Source: Acidobacteriota bacterium (lineage in GTDB: Bacteria > Acidobacteriota > Blastocatellia > Pyrinomonadales > Pyrinomonadaceae). From it: a DNA stretch of 64,000 bases. Shown here in pieces: positions 16,274 through 25,760 of the stretch. The notes beneath the pieces are model-generated. The model was not told the DNA's origin. It made no database searches and saw only the letters and a list, made by a program, of their open reading frames with translations. Positions within the stretch are counted from its first letter, which is position 1. Every line of letters begins with the position of its first letter. The stretch lies in assembly GCA_018269075.1 (NCBI GenBank), contig JAFDVJ010000011.1, positions 37,146 to 101,145 of the forward strand. Direction: 5' to 3'. Position numbers and translations under genes: made by a program.

Positions 16274-19200
16274 TTAGAAGGTGATGCGCAGCGCAAAGCG
16301 CATATTGCGTTCACCCGTTCCGGTCGTCGAGGTGATGTAACCGAAATTCGAGTTGTTGATGTCGCCCTGCGGGTTCGCGAAGTTAGCGTGGTTGAGGGCG
16401 TTGAGAGCTTCGGCCCGGAGCTGGACCTTGATCGTTTCGGTGATCGAAAACGTCCGGAACAGACCGAGGTCGATGTTAAAGAAGCCCGGCCCGCGGATGT
16501 TGTTCCGGCCGGCCGTGCCGAAGCGCTGCGTGCCGGTCGTCGGAATGTTGACGATCGCGAAGGCGTTGCGGTCGAAGTAGGGATTTCCGACCCCGATACC
16601 GCCCGGAATGTTGACCGTCGTCAGGATCTGATCCGGAACCTGCCCGCTGCCGGCCGCGTTCAGGTTGAACCCGTTGCCCTGAACGATCGTGATCGGCGTG
16701 CCGCTCATAATGCTCGCCACGCCGTTGAGCTGGAAGCCGCCGAAGATGGCGCCGAGGACGCCCGAGCTGGCCCATTGCTGGCCCTTGCCGAACGGCAGAT
16801 CGTAAACCCCGTAGATCTGGAGGTTATGCGTCCGGTCGTAGCCGGCCGGCCCGCGATTGAGCTCTTTGGCCGGCAGATACTGGATTCTCGGGTTGGCGTC
16901 GTTGTCGGCGTAGTTGATCGCCTTCGACCACGTGTAGGCCATCCCGACGGTCGAGCCGCCGAACCGGCGCATAAGCGTCATCTGCATCGAATCGTAGGTC
17001 GTGTCGCCGTAGGGCATAATCTCGTTGATGTCCTGCGCTAGACCGAACCTGACGAACAGCGGCCGGCCGGCGGTGCCGGTTCCGGGGGCGCTGGCGTTGA
17101 TGTTGATAAAGCCCATCTGCCCGATCACGCGCGTGCCGACATAGCCGAGGCTGCCCTTGAATTTCCACGGCAGCTGGCGCTCGACGATCACGTTGAACGA
17201 GTTGATGACCTTCCGCATCGGCGTTTTCGGAAAGGTCGTCGTGCCGGAGTTGGCCGGGAGCGGAATGATGCCGGCGTTCAGGTTGGGCGCGATGCTGGTG
17301 TTGACCAGACCCTGCCGGAAGTTGGTGACCGGGATGTAGGCGTTGGTCACGCCGTTGAAGATGATCGCCGGCATCGCCCAGGCGTTGACGACCGGGTAGG
17401 CGTTGCGGAAATCGATGAACGGCCGCGGGTCGGACGACTGGCCGAAACCGCCGCGGATCACCGTTTTGTCGCCGATCCGGTAAGCGACGCCGATGCGCGG
17501 CAGGAATTTACCGAAACCGGATTTCGCGCCCGTGTCCTTCGGCACGCCGCTCAGACCGCCGGTGATGACCTGACCGGTGTCGGGATCGAAGCGGTTGACG
17601 CCGGTATTGTCCTTGGTCGGGAACGGGAAGATTTCCCAGCGCAGGCCGTAGTTGAGCGTCAGGTTGCGGTTGACCTGCCAGTGATCGCGCGCATAGAGCG
17701 CGTAGGTCTTCATATACACGGAGTTCGGGTTGCGGAGCTGATCGACCTTGCCGGCCGCGTTCGGCAGACCGAGCAGGAAGGCCGCCCACGCGTTAAAGGA
17801 GTTGGCCGCCGCGCCGTTCTGCAGCGCGGTCGCGTTGCCGTTGAACTGGAACGTGCCGCGGACCGTCTGGAACGTGCCGCCCTGCGGCTGGAAGTGGTTG
17901 ATCTGCTGGTCCTGATAATCGAGCCCGAAGCGGAAGGAATGCGCGCCTTTGAGCCACGAGAGATTGGCCGCCAGCGTGTACTGGTTGTCGCGGAAGAGAA
18001 ACGGGTTGCCGGTGTTCGGATTGCCCATATTCGCCCAGCCGTTGACCTGGAACGAGGCGATGCCGGCCTGCAGGCGGTCGGGCCCGTTGGTGCCCGGGAT
18101 GCGCTGCGTTTCGAGACTGAAGTTGTCGTCGAGATCGAATTCCGCGCCGAGATGCTGGCGGGTGTAGCCGACGACCGCGTCGAGCACGACGCTCGACGAG
18201 AACGTGTAGGTTCCGCCGATGCTCGCGACATAGACTTTGCCGGGAGCCGTGCCGAGCTGGCCGCCGTTGAGCGCGTCGCCGCCGGCCTCGCCGAGCAGCG
18301 GCGGCTCGGTGATGAGCGTCGGCGAATAGCTGAAGCGTCCCCACATCTGCATTTTTTCGCTCGGGTTGAAGTTGATCTTGGTGTCGAAGTTCGTCCGGTC
18401 GAACTCGGCGGTTCCGCGCGAGACGAAGTTGTTCGCGAAGCCCGGCAGGTTCGGCAGCGGCATCAGCCGGATCAGCTCGATCGCGCCGATGTCGATCCGG
18501 TTGAGCGGGATGATGTTGTTCGGGAAGGGCGTCCGCAGGGCCGGGTCGGGGTTCGACGCCGGATCGTAGATGATCGTGCCGGTGCTGCTGAAATCGACTC
18601 CGCCGGCCGACGGCCGGAGAACGGCCGGGGCGATCGAGACGGTGTTGAGCCGCGAAAGCTGCCGGCGCGTGGTTTTTTCGTAATCAACGAAGAAGAACAG
18701 TTTATTTTTTCCGCTCCAGATGCCCGGGCCGTCCTTGCCGAACGACGGGAAGTAGATCGGGCCGCCGACCGCAAAGCCGTACTGCGTCAGGATGTCCTTG
18801 TTCGGTTTGGGCGTCGTCTGAAAATAGTTGCGGGCCTTGCCGAAAGTGCTGTTCGTGTTGTAGATCCAGCCCGCGCCGTGGAGATCGTTGGTGCCCGACT
18901 TGAGGCTGACGTTGATCGCCGCGCCGCCGACCTGACCCTGTTCGGCGTCGAAGGCGTTGGTCGCGACGTTGACTTCCTGAATGGCTTCGGCCGTCGGGAC
19001 GTAGGCCGTGTTCGTCGGCAGCCACGGATAGACGACGCTCGCGCCGTCGATGCGGGTGTTGTTCTGGAGCCGGGAAACGCCGTTGACGTTGAACGAGATC
19101 GAGCGCTGCGGGCTGCCGGCGGCCGAGTTCTGTTCGCCGACCAGCACCGCACCCGGAACGATCTGCATCAGGCTCTGGTAGTTGCGGCCGGTACTGCCGG

Positions 19201-19783
19201 TCAGCGGCAGATTGTTGACCTGCCGCGAGGACTGCGTGGTGCTGACGTCGGCCCGGTCGGTCTGGAGGACGTCGGCGGCGTCCGCGTTGACCGTCACGGT
19301 TTCCTTGACGTCGCCGGTTTCGAGCTGCGCGTCGAGGCGGGTCACGGCGTTGGCGTTGACCTGAATGTTGTCTCTCAGCAAAGACTTGAATCCGCTGAGC
19401 GAAACGACGACTTTATAAACACCCGGCTGGAGGTCGTTGATCAGAAACGAGCCGCGGTCGTCGGTCGTCACGGTTTTCATAACGCCCGTGTTGACGTTCG
19501 TGATCTCGACCTTCGCCCCGGGAATGAAAGCCTCTTTCGGATCCGTGATGTTGCCCGTCAGCGAGCCGTACAGAACCTGCGCGTTGACCAGAATTGGTAA
19601 AACCAATAATGCCAATAAAAAGGCGAGCGATGAAGCCGTGATCGATCTGCTCCGCCAAGAGCTCGCGGGTTTCTGACGGCCGTCGCCGGACGGCGCGAAG
19701 CCTGACGCGTCGGCCGGCCGTTCGTCGAGCGCGGAAACGATGTTTTTTATTTTTTTTGTTCTTGATTTGCTGAAACGAAACAT
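16274..19783 (-). CDS. TonB-dependent receptor, Oar-like, carbohydrate locus
   Basis: A 1169-residue outer-membrane protein. A strong ribosome binding site (AAGGAGAAAGGA) fixes the start at 19783, so the signal-type hydrophobic segment (SLAFLLALLVLPILVNAQ) begins only near residue 50 after a basic extension. A carboxypeptidase-regulatory-like beta domain covers residues about 72-155, then the plug (TVNADAADVLQTDRADVSTT onward) and a 22-strand barrel ending in the aromatic residue required for barrel assembly (FALRITF). It probably imports xylo-oligosaccharides. No SusD-like lipoprotein is present, unlike Bacteroidetes loci. It is divergent from the ROK regulator. Confidence 0.92.
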   Translation of the reverse strand: MFRFSKSRTKKIKNIVSALDERPADASGFAPSGDGRQKPASSWRSRSITASSLAFLLALLVLPILVNAQVLYGSLTGNITDPKEAFIPGAKVEITNVNTGVMKTVTTDDRGSFLINDLQPGVYKVVVSLSGFKSLLRDNIQVNANAVTRLDAQLETGDVKETVTVNADAADVLQTDRADVSTTQSSRQVNNLPLTGSTGRNYQSLMQIVPGAVLVGEQNSAAGSPQRSISFNVNGVSRLQNNTRIDGASVVYPWLPTNTAYVPTAEAIQEVNVATNAFDAEQGQVGGAAINVSLKSGTNDLHGAGWIYNTNSTFGKARNYFQTTPKPNKDILTQYGFAVGGPIYFPSFGKDGPGIWSGKNKLFFFVDYEKTTRRQLSRLNTVSIAPAVLRPSAGGVDFSSTGTIIYDPASNPDPALRTPFPNNIIPLNRIDIGAIELIRLMPLPNLPGFANNFVSRGTAEFDRTNFDTKINFNPSEKMQMWGRFSYSPTLITEPPLLGEAGGDALNGGQLGTAPGKVYVASIGGTYTFSSSVVLDAVVGYTRQHLGAEFDLDDNFSLETQRIPGTNGPDRLQAGIASFQVNGWANMGNPNTGNPFLFRDNQYTLAANLSWLKGAHSFRFGLDYQDQQINHFQPQGGTFQTVRGTFQFNGNATALQNGAAANSFNAWAAFLLGLPNAAGKVDQLRNPNSVYMKTYALYARDHWQVNRNLTLNYGLRWEIFPFPTKDNTGVNRFDPDTGQVITGGLSGVPKDTGAKSGFGKFLPRIGVAYRIGDKTVIRGGFGQSSDPRPFIDFRNAYPVVNAWAMPAIIFNGVTNAYIPVTNFRQGLVNTSIAPNLNAGIIPLPANSGTTTFPKTPMRKVINSFNVIVERQLPWKFKGSLGYVGTRVIGQMGFININASAPGTGTAGRPLFVRFGLAQDINEIMPYGDTTYDSMQMTLMRRFGGSTVGMAYTWSKAINYADNDANPRIQYLPAKELNRGPAGYDRTHNLQIYGVYDLPFGKGQQWASSGVLGAIFGGFQLNGVASIMSGTPITIVQGNGFNLNAAGSGQVPDQILTTVNIPGGIGVGNPYFDRNAFAIVNIPTTGTQRFGTAGRNNIRGPGFFNIDLGLFRTFSITETIKVQLRAEALNALNHANFANPQGDINNSNFGYITSTTGTGERNMRFALRITF

Positions 19784-19979
19784 TTCCTTTCTCCTTTGTT
19801 ATGCAGATATTTATTTGATAGATTTATTGAACCGATCCGAATCGCACTCGCGTCTGCGGATTTTTCTTAAACCTGACAGGCATTTGATCGAACGGCGCTA
19901 AAAACCGGCGCGGTTCAAACGATTCGGCCCCAAATTTTCCCTGGAATCGGCGATCTTTGATTTAGTTCGACCCCACAAC

Positions 19980-20006
19980 AATATACCCATCCCCGCTGCT
20001 TGTCAA
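19980..20006 (-). promoter_or_regulatory. Candidate promoter of the TonB receptor gene
   Basis: On the minus strand TTGACA (20006-20001) and TATATT (19985-19980) are separated by 15 bp. The leader to the receptor start would be about 190 bases. The 357-bp divergent region 19784-20140 is AT-rich, has a G+C-rich hairpin at about 20050-20080, and must hold the ROK operator, but I cannot point to one convincingly. Confidence 0.5.
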
Positions 20007-20140
20007 TATAATTTGTTGATCGGGAGGATATTTTTTATCATTAAAAAGACGCGCCGGCCGGAAAAACCGGCGGCCGGCCGCCTTTGGCGTTTACGAACTT
20101 TGATGTATCGTTAGATAAACATAAGTGATTATTATCGGTT

Positions 20141-21349
20141 ATGCGGAAAATCAACCTTTCGAATTTTCAGGTCGCTAAGAGCGAGACGGCGCGCGACATC
20201 AATCGCCGGATCATTCTGAACCTGATTCGCACGCGACAGCCGATTTCGCGCGCCGATCTCGCGCGCCTGACCGATCTGCAGCGCAGCACGGTCTCGCTGA
20301 TTATCGAACAACTCATTGAAGAACAATGGATTACGGAAGGCGCGCTGGGTCATCTGCCGCGCGGCCGCAAACCGCGGTTCCTCCATCTGAACAGCGAACG
20401 GGCCGGCATCATCGGGGTCGACGTCCGGCCGAAGCTGACGACGATCGCGCTGACCGACCTGAACGCCAACTTCATCACCCAGGATTCCCTGCCGACGCTC
20501 GAAAGCGCCGAGGAATTTTTGACGGTGCTCGCCCGGAAGATCAAAAAAATGCGCGATTCGCACCCGCAGATTTTCTGCGAGGGGATCGGCGTCGGCGTCC
20601 CGGGACGCGTCGAAAGAAAGAGCCGCAAGCTCGTTTTCGCGCCCAATCTCGGCTGGCGAAACGTCAATTTCAAGGATTTTCTCGAGACCGAAACGAACCT
20701 CCCGGTGGAAGTCGACAACGGTGCCAACTCGTGCGCGCTGTTCGAGTTATGGTTCGGCAAACAGTCCGAGGGCGTCCACGATCTGATCGCCCTGACGGTT
20801 TCCGAAGGGATCGGCACCGGAATCATCGCCAACGATCAGCTGCTGACCGGCGTCAACGGGATGGCCGGCGAATTCGGGCATATCTCGATCAACGAAAACG
20901 GCCCGCTCTGCAGCTGCGGGAATCGCGGCTGCTGGGAGGTTTACGCGTCGAACTCGGCGACCGTCGATTACTATTCGGAGACGACGGTCAAGTCGCAGAA
21001 CGGCCGTAAAACGGACGATTCGATGCGGCCGACCTTCGACGACGTCCTCCGGCTCTACGAGCTCGGCGACGCCAAGGCCGTCGAATCGGTCGAGCGGATG
21101 GCGCATTATCTGGGAATCGGGATCGCGATGCTGATCACCAGCCTCGCGCCGAGCCTGATCGTCTGCGTCGGCGAGATCACGCGCGTCTGGGAAAAGATCG
21201 AACCCATTATTATTCAGGCGGTTGAGGAGAAAAATCCGCTCCACACGAAAACCCGGATCATCCCGACCAACGATCAGGCCTACCCGCGCCTGCGCGGCTC
21301 GATCGCCCTCATCCTGCAGCAGCACTTCGTCGCGCCGCCGGTCGCCTGA
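20141..21349 (+). CDS. ROK-family transcriptional regulator (XylR/NagC type)
   Basis: A 402-residue protein with an N-terminal winged helix (RRIILNLIRTRQPISRADLA to RGRKPRFLHL, residues 12-82) and a ROK sugar-kinase-like sensor domain. The zinc/ROK motif CSCGNRGCWEVYAS is present near residue 258, and GVGVPGRV and NGANSCALFE mark the sugar site. Such proteins repress catabolic genes until a sugar or oligosaccharide binds. It is divergent from the TonB receptor and upstream of the GH3, symporter, xylanase, xylA and uxuA genes, so it is the probable master regulator of the xylan locus. Xylose or a xylo-oligomer is the expected ligand (inference). Confidence 0.92.
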   Translation: MRKINLSNFQVAKSETARDINRRIILNLIRTRQPISRADLARLTDLQRSTVSLIIEQLIEEQWITEGALGHLPRGRKPRFLHLNSERAGIIGVDVRPKLTTIALTDLNANFITQDSLPTLESAEEFLTVLARKIKKMRDSHPQIFCEGIGVGVPGRVERKSRKLVFAPNLGWRNVNFKDFLETETNLPVEVDNGANSCALFELWFGKQSEGVHDLIALTVSEGIGTGIIANDQLLTGVNGMAGEFGHISINENGPLCSCGNRGCWEVYASNSATVDYYSETTVKSQNGRKTDDSMRPTFDDVLRLYELGDAKAVESVERMAHYLGIGIAMLITSLAPSLIVCVGEITRVWEKIEPIIIQAVEEKNPLHTKTRIIPTNDQAYPRLRGSIALILQQHFVAPPVA

Positions 21350-21527
21350 ACGGAAATATTTCGTTTTTATTTTCTTTATTTATCGGCGTTTTTTATTTGG
21401 TTATTTAGGAGTTTTCTGTTATTTTGTTGCAGGCAACAACAAATATTGAATCGGATTTTCGTTTTGTATTCATTCGGAATTTAATTTTTCAGATGCCGCC
21501 GGCAGCCGGAAGACACGCCGTAAGTTT

Positions 21528-23876
21528 ATGAAGAAAAAGAGTTTAGCCGGTAAGCCTTCGAAAGAAGGCGAGACCGTCGATTATAAAAACCCGAAACTGT
21601 CCGTCCCGAAACGGGTCAAAGATCTGCTGGCGCGGATGACGCTCGAGGAAAAAGCCGCCCAGATGATGTGCGTCTGGCAGGAAAAAAATACGAAGCTGCT
21701 CGACGCGGGCGGCGATTTCGACGAAAAGGTCGCGAAAAAACACTTCAAACACGGCCACGGCATCGGGCAGGTCGGCCGGCCGAGCGACGCGGGCAGCACG
21801 CCCGCCGCGCCGTGGAACGGCAAAAACGCCCGCGGGCAGGCCGAACTGACCAACGCCATCCAGAAATTCTTTATCGAGCAGAGCCGGCTCGGCATTCCGG
21901 TGATCTTTCACGAGGAATGCCTGCACGGACAGGCCGCCGCCGACGGGACGAGCTTCCCGCAGCCGATCGCGCTCGGAGCGACCTTCAACCCGGAGCTCGT
22001 CGAGCGGCTCTACACGATGACGGCCGAGGAAACGCGGCTCCGCGGCGCGCACCAGGCGCTGACGCCGGTCGTCGACGTCGCCCGCGACGCTCGCTGGGGC
22101 CGCGTCGAGGAGACCTTCGGCGAAGATCCCTATCTCGTTTCGCGGATGGGCATCGCCGCCGTCCGCGGCTTTCAGGGCGACGCCGAATTCAACAATAAAA
22201 ACCGGCTGATCGCGACGCTCAAGCATTTCGCGGCCCACGGCCAGCCCGAGTCGGGGATGAACTGCGCGCCCGTCAACGTTTCCGAAAGAGTCCTGCGGGA
22301 AACCTTTCTCTTTCCGTTCAAGGAGGCGATCGATAAGGCCGGCGCGATCAGCGTGATGGCTTCCTACAACGAGATCGACGGCGTCCCGTCGCACGCCAAC
22401 CGCTGGCTGCTGCGCGACGTTCTGCGCAAGGAATGGGGCTGGAAGGGCTTCGTCGTCTCGGACTACTACGCGATCTGGGAGCTCGGCTACCGGCCCGACA
22501 CGCACGGCCATTTCGTTGCCGCCGACAAAAAAGAATCGTGCGCGCTCGCCGTCCGCGCCGGCGTCAACATCGAGCTGCCCGAGCCGGACTGCTATCTCGA
22601 GCTCGTCGGCCTCGTCAAAAAAGGCGTCCTGAAGGAATCCGAGCTCGACGAGCTCGTCAAGCCGATGCTCTACTGGAAGTTTAAGATGGGCCTTTTCGAC
22701 GACCCGTACGTCGATCCGGAAGAGGCCGCGCGCGTCGTCGGCTCGGAAACCAACCGCGAGCTCGCGCTCGAAGCCGCCCGCGAGGCGATCATCCTGCTCA
22801 AAAACGAGAACCAACTGCTGCCGCTCAACCTCAAAAAACTCAAAAAAATCGCCGTCGTCGGCCCGAACGCCGACCGGAGCCTGCTCGGCGGCTACAGCGG
22901 CCGGCCGAAATACGACGTCTCGGTGCTCGAAGGCATCCGGACGCGCGTCGGCGGCCGCGCCGAGGTCGTTTACGCCGAGGGCTGCAAGATCACGATCGGC
23001 GGTTCGTGGAATCAGGACGCCGTCGTCCCGAGCGACCCGGAAGTCGACCGCCGGCAGATCGCCGACGCCGTCGAAACGGTGAAGGACGCCGACGTCATCG
23101 TGCTCGCGATCGGCGGCAACGAACAGACTTCGCGCGAAGCGTGGTCGCTCCAGCATATGGGCGATAGGACGAGCCTCGATCTCGTCGGACGACAGCCGGA
23201 GCTCGTCGAAGCAATGGTTGCGACCGGCAAGCCGGTCGTCGTCTTTCTCTTCAACGGCCGCCCGAACTCGATCAATTATCTCGCCGAAAACGTGCCCGGC
23301 ATCTTCGAATGCTTCTACATCGGCCAGGAAACCGGCCGCGCCGTCGCCGACGTTCTCTTCGGCGACGTCAATCCGGGCGGCAAGCTGCCGATCACGATCC
23401 CTCGCTCGGTCGGGCATCTGCCGGTCTTTTACAACCACAAGCCGTCGGCGCGGCGCGGCTATCTCTTCGACGACGTTTCGCCGCTTTACCCGTTCGGCTA
23501 CGGTCTGAGCTACACGACGTTCCGGCTCGAAAACCTCAAGCTCGCGAAAAAGAAGATCCGGCGCGACGGCGCGACGCGCGTCTCGGTCGAGGTCAAAAAC
23601 ACCGGCAAGCGGGCCGGCGCGGAGGTCGTGCAGATGTACGTTCGCGATCTCGTGAGCTCGGTCACGCGGCCCGTCAAAGAGCTCAAGGGTTTCAAAAAGG
23701 TCTTTCTCGAACCCGGCGAATCGCGCCGCGTCGAGCTCGAGATCACGCCCGAATCGCTGGCCTTCTGGAACATCGAGATGAAATACACGGTCGAGCCGGG
23801 CGAGTTCGAGATTATGATCGGCACCTCGTCGCGCGACGCGGACCTGCGGAAAGTGATTCTTAAAGTCACAGATTGA
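21528..23876 (+). CDS. GH3 glycosidase, cytoplasmic, probable beta-xylosidase/glucosidase
   Basis: A 782-residue GH3 enzyme without signal peptide or PA14 insertion, so it should act inside the cell (or in the periplasm only if exported by an unseen route). Domain order: N-terminal TIM barrel from RMTLEEKAAQMM, KHFAAHGQPESG at the active site, nucleophile Asp312 in VVSDYYAIWELG, C-domain with GPNADRSLLGGYSG, and fibronectin-III-like tail (VKNTGKRAGAEVVQMYV). It would split imported xylo-oligosaccharides before XylA. The stop TGA (23874-23876) is continuous with a GATTTCG array, as for the TPR and SDR genes. Confidence 0.93.
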   Translation: MKKKSLAGKPSKEGETVDYKNPKLSVPKRVKDLLARMTLEEKAAQMMCVWQEKNTKLLDAGGDFDEKVAKKHFKHGHGIGQVGRPSDAGSTPAAPWNGKNARGQAELTNAIQKFFIEQSRLGIPVIFHEECLHGQAAADGTSFPQPIALGATFNPELVERLYTMTAEETRLRGAHQALTPVVDVARDARWGRVEETFGEDPYLVSRMGIAAVRGFQGDAEFNNKNRLIATLKHFAAHGQPESGMNCAPVNVSERVLRETFLFPFKEAIDKAGAISVMASYNEIDGVPSHANRWLLRDVLRKEWGWKGFVVSDYYAIWELGYRPDTHGHFVAADKKESCALAVRAGVNIELPEPDCYLELVGLVKKGVLKESELDELVKPMLYWKFKMGLFDDPYVDPEEAARVVGSETNRELALEAAREAIILLKNENQLLPLNLKKLKKIAVVGPNADRSLLGGYSGRPKYDVSVLEGIRTRVGGRAEVVYAEGCKITIGGSWNQDAVVPSDPEVDRRQIADAVETVKDADVIVLAIGGNEQTSREAWSLQHMGDRTSLDLVGRQPELVEAMVATGKPVVVFLFNGRPNSINYLAENVPGIFECFYIGQETGRAVADVLFGDVNPGGKLPITIPRSVGHLPVFYNHKPSARRGYLFDDVSPLYPFGYGLSYTTFRLENLKLAKKKIRRDGATRVSVEVKNTGKRAGAEVVQMYVRDLVSSVTRPVKELKGFKKVFLEPGESRRVELEITPESLAFWNIEMKYTVEPGEFEIMIGTSSRDADLRKVILKVTD

Positions 23877-23906
23877 TTTCGGATTTCGGATTTCGGATTT
23901 CGGATT
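23875..23906. repeat. GATTTCG heptamer array at the GH3 stop codon
   Basis: Four GATTTCG units start at the second base of the TGA stop of the GH3 gene. Further along, 24003-24023 is a second, short heptamer run (GAATGAC, GAATGAC, AAATGAC). Confidence 0.9.
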
Positions 23907-24091
23907 GCCCGGAATTCGGGCGGCTTAGGTTTTTGGCGGCGATCGGCCGAACGACGCGGATTCTGTCCGGCGTTTACGTGGATCGATACGGATCAGGGGA
24001 GGGGAATGACGAATGACAAATGACGGATCGTAATGCGTGACAGACTTGTCGGGAAAAGATGAGATTCGGGCGGCGGCCGTTGTTTTTATTT

Positions 24092-24175
24092 ATCCACGAA
24101 AAAGCACTAAAAAACACGAAAGAATTCAGTGCATTTTAGTGCTCTTGGTGGACGAAAAAACAACCGTTCGCGGGC
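24092..24175. repeat. Palindromic CACGAAA/CACTAAA-type element
   Basis: The segment TCCACGAAAAAGCACTA (from 24092) faces TAGTGCTCTTGGTGGA, with CACGAAAGAA in the loop, and the flanks GTTGTTTTT and AAAAAACAAC also pair. A closely related palindrome lies at 44315-44378, including the shared CACGAAAGAA loop and a GAAAAACAACCG flank. The rest of 23907-24251 shows no gene. Confidence 0.75.
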
Positions 24176-24251
24176 CTGGCGGATCATCGTTTCGCGAAGG
24201 CCGGTCACAAACTGAAATCCAATCCGAAATTAATTGAAGCGAGGATTCGAA

Positions 24252-25754
24252 ATGGCAGAGCAAGTGCAGAAACTTTCCTTTATCGAAAAAGCCGGCTACA
24301 GTCTCGGCGACGGCGCGGCGAATTTCGTCTTTATGACGATGATCCTGTTCCAGTCGGGTTTTTACACCGACACGATGGGCGTCGCGGTCGGCGCGGCCGG
24401 CTGGCTGCTGCTCGCCGGCCGGCTCTGGGACGCGTTTTTCGATCCGCTGATGGGCACGATCGCCGACCGCACGAACACGCGCTGGGGCAAATTCCGGCCG
24501 TGGGTTTTGTGGACCGCGCTGCCGTGGGGCGTCGTGATGGTGCTCGCCTACACGACGCCGGGCTTTACGGGCCTGCCGCTGCTCGTTTACGCGGGCGTCA
24601 CGAACGTCCTCCTGATGACGCTCTACTCGGCCAACAACACGCCCTATTCGGCGATGACGGCGGCGATGACCGGCGACGTCAACGAGCGGACGACGCTCTC
24701 GTCGTATCGCTTTTTCGCGGCGATGGTCGCACAGCTGATCGTCGGCGGCTTCACGCTGCCGCTCGTCGCGAAATTCGGGCAGGGCAATAAACAGGTCGGC
24801 TGGCAGTGGACGATGGGTTTGTGGGCCGTCGTCTGCGTCGTCTGCTTCGTCGTCACTTTTCTGACGACCAAAGAGCGCATCCAGCCGCCGCCCGAGCAGA
24901 AGGCGTCGCTTAAGGAAGATTTCGGCAATCTCGTCCGGATGAGCCCGTGGGTGACGATGTTCGTCCTGACGGTCGTCCATTTCATCTTCGTCGCGATGCA
25001 GGGCGGCACGATGTATTACTTTTTCCAGTATTACCTCGACAAAAACGCGATGTTCGACTTCCTGCAGGGCTTCGGGCTGACGCGCGCGGCGATCGGCGAC
25101 ACGGGCGGCATCGGCCAGTATCTGCTCGACGTCTTCGGCCTCGTCGTCAACGCCGACAAGTCGAACGTCCAGTCGGTCGGCTTCAGCCTTTTTCAGATGT
25201 TCAGCAAGTTCGTGACGATTTTCGGCGTCGTCGCGTCGACGTTTCTGGTCGTCAAATTCGGCAAGAAAATGGTCGCGATCGTCTGCTTTTTCCTGACGAC
25301 GTTTTTCCTCGCGGCCTTTATCCTGATTCCGGCCGACGGCATCAAAATGACGTTCGCGCTCGAATTCCTGCGCGCGCTTTCCTATGCGCCGACGATCCCG
25401 CTGCTCTGGGCGATCTTCGCCGACGTCGTCGATTTCGTCGAATGGAAGACCGGCCGGCGGACGACCGGCGTGATCTACGCGACGTTTTTGTTCGCGCTCA
25501 AGGCGGGCTTGAGCCTCGGCGGCGCGATCGGGCTCTGGATTCTCGGCAGCTACGGGTATGAAGCGAACGCCGCGCAGACCGAATCTTCGCTGCTCGGCAT
25601 CCGGATGACGATCAGCGTCTACCCGGCGATCTGTCTCGCCGTCGTCTTTTTCTGTCTGTTGTTTTACAAGATCGGCAAGGAGCTCAACCTGCAGATTCAG
25701 GATGAATTGGCCGAACGGCGGAAGGGCTTTGCCGAACAGCCCGCCGAAGGATAA
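24252..25754 (+). CDS. GPH-family sugar:cation symporter (MFS)
   Basis: A 500-residue membrane protein with about 12 spans. The start at 24252 is preferred because GAGGA stands eight bases before it. The opening SFIEKAGYSLGDGAANFVF and RLWDAFFDPLMGTIADRTNTRWGKFRPWVLW are diagnostic of the glycoside-pentoside-hexuronide family (MelB, XylP, XynB-type transporters). A long loop sits between spans 6 and 7 and a further insertion after QGFGLTRAAIGDTGG. It would bring xylose, xylobiose or aldouronates across the inner membrane with H+ or Na+. It is followed after six bases by the GH10 gene. Confidence 0.92.
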   Translation: MAEQVQKLSFIEKAGYSLGDGAANFVFMTMILFQSGFYTDTMGVAVGAAGWLLLAGRLWDAFFDPLMGTIADRTNTRWGKFRPWVLWTALPWGVVMVLAYTTPGFTGLPLLVYAGVTNVLLMTLYSANNTPYSAMTAAMTGDVNERTTLSSYRFFAAMVAQLIVGGFTLPLVAKFGQGNKQVGWQWTMGLWAVVCVVCFVVTFLTTKERIQPPPEQKASLKEDFGNLVRMSPWVTMFVLTVVHFIFVAMQGGTMYYFFQYYLDKNAMFDFLQGFGLTRAAIGDTGGIGQYLLDVFGLVVNADKSNVQSVGFSLFQMFSKFVTIFGVVASTFLVVKFGKKMVAIVCFFLTTFFLAAFILIPADGIKMTFALEFLRALSYAPTIPLLWAIFADVVDFVEWKTGRRTTGVIYATFLFALKAGLSLGGAIGLWILGSYGYEANAAQTESSLLGIRMTISVYPAICLAVVFFCLLFYKIGKELNLQIQDELAERRKGFAEQPAEG

Positions 25755-25760
25755 AAAGCT

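Noticed and set aside
17681-19600. 639-residue open frame antisense to the TonB receptor gene
   Set aside because: Its composition is Arg/Val/Asp-rich with no motif, and it mirrors the receptor codons; high G+C at third positions opens long antisense frames here. Similar shadows at 6769-9114, 21543-23438, 52451-54343 and 56215-58548 were dropped for the same reason.
24092-24175. Second MITE copy
   Set aside because: It shares the inner palindrome with 44315-44378 but lacks the GAGTCTGTTTAAATTT ends and a target duplication, so it is listed only as a palindromic repeat.
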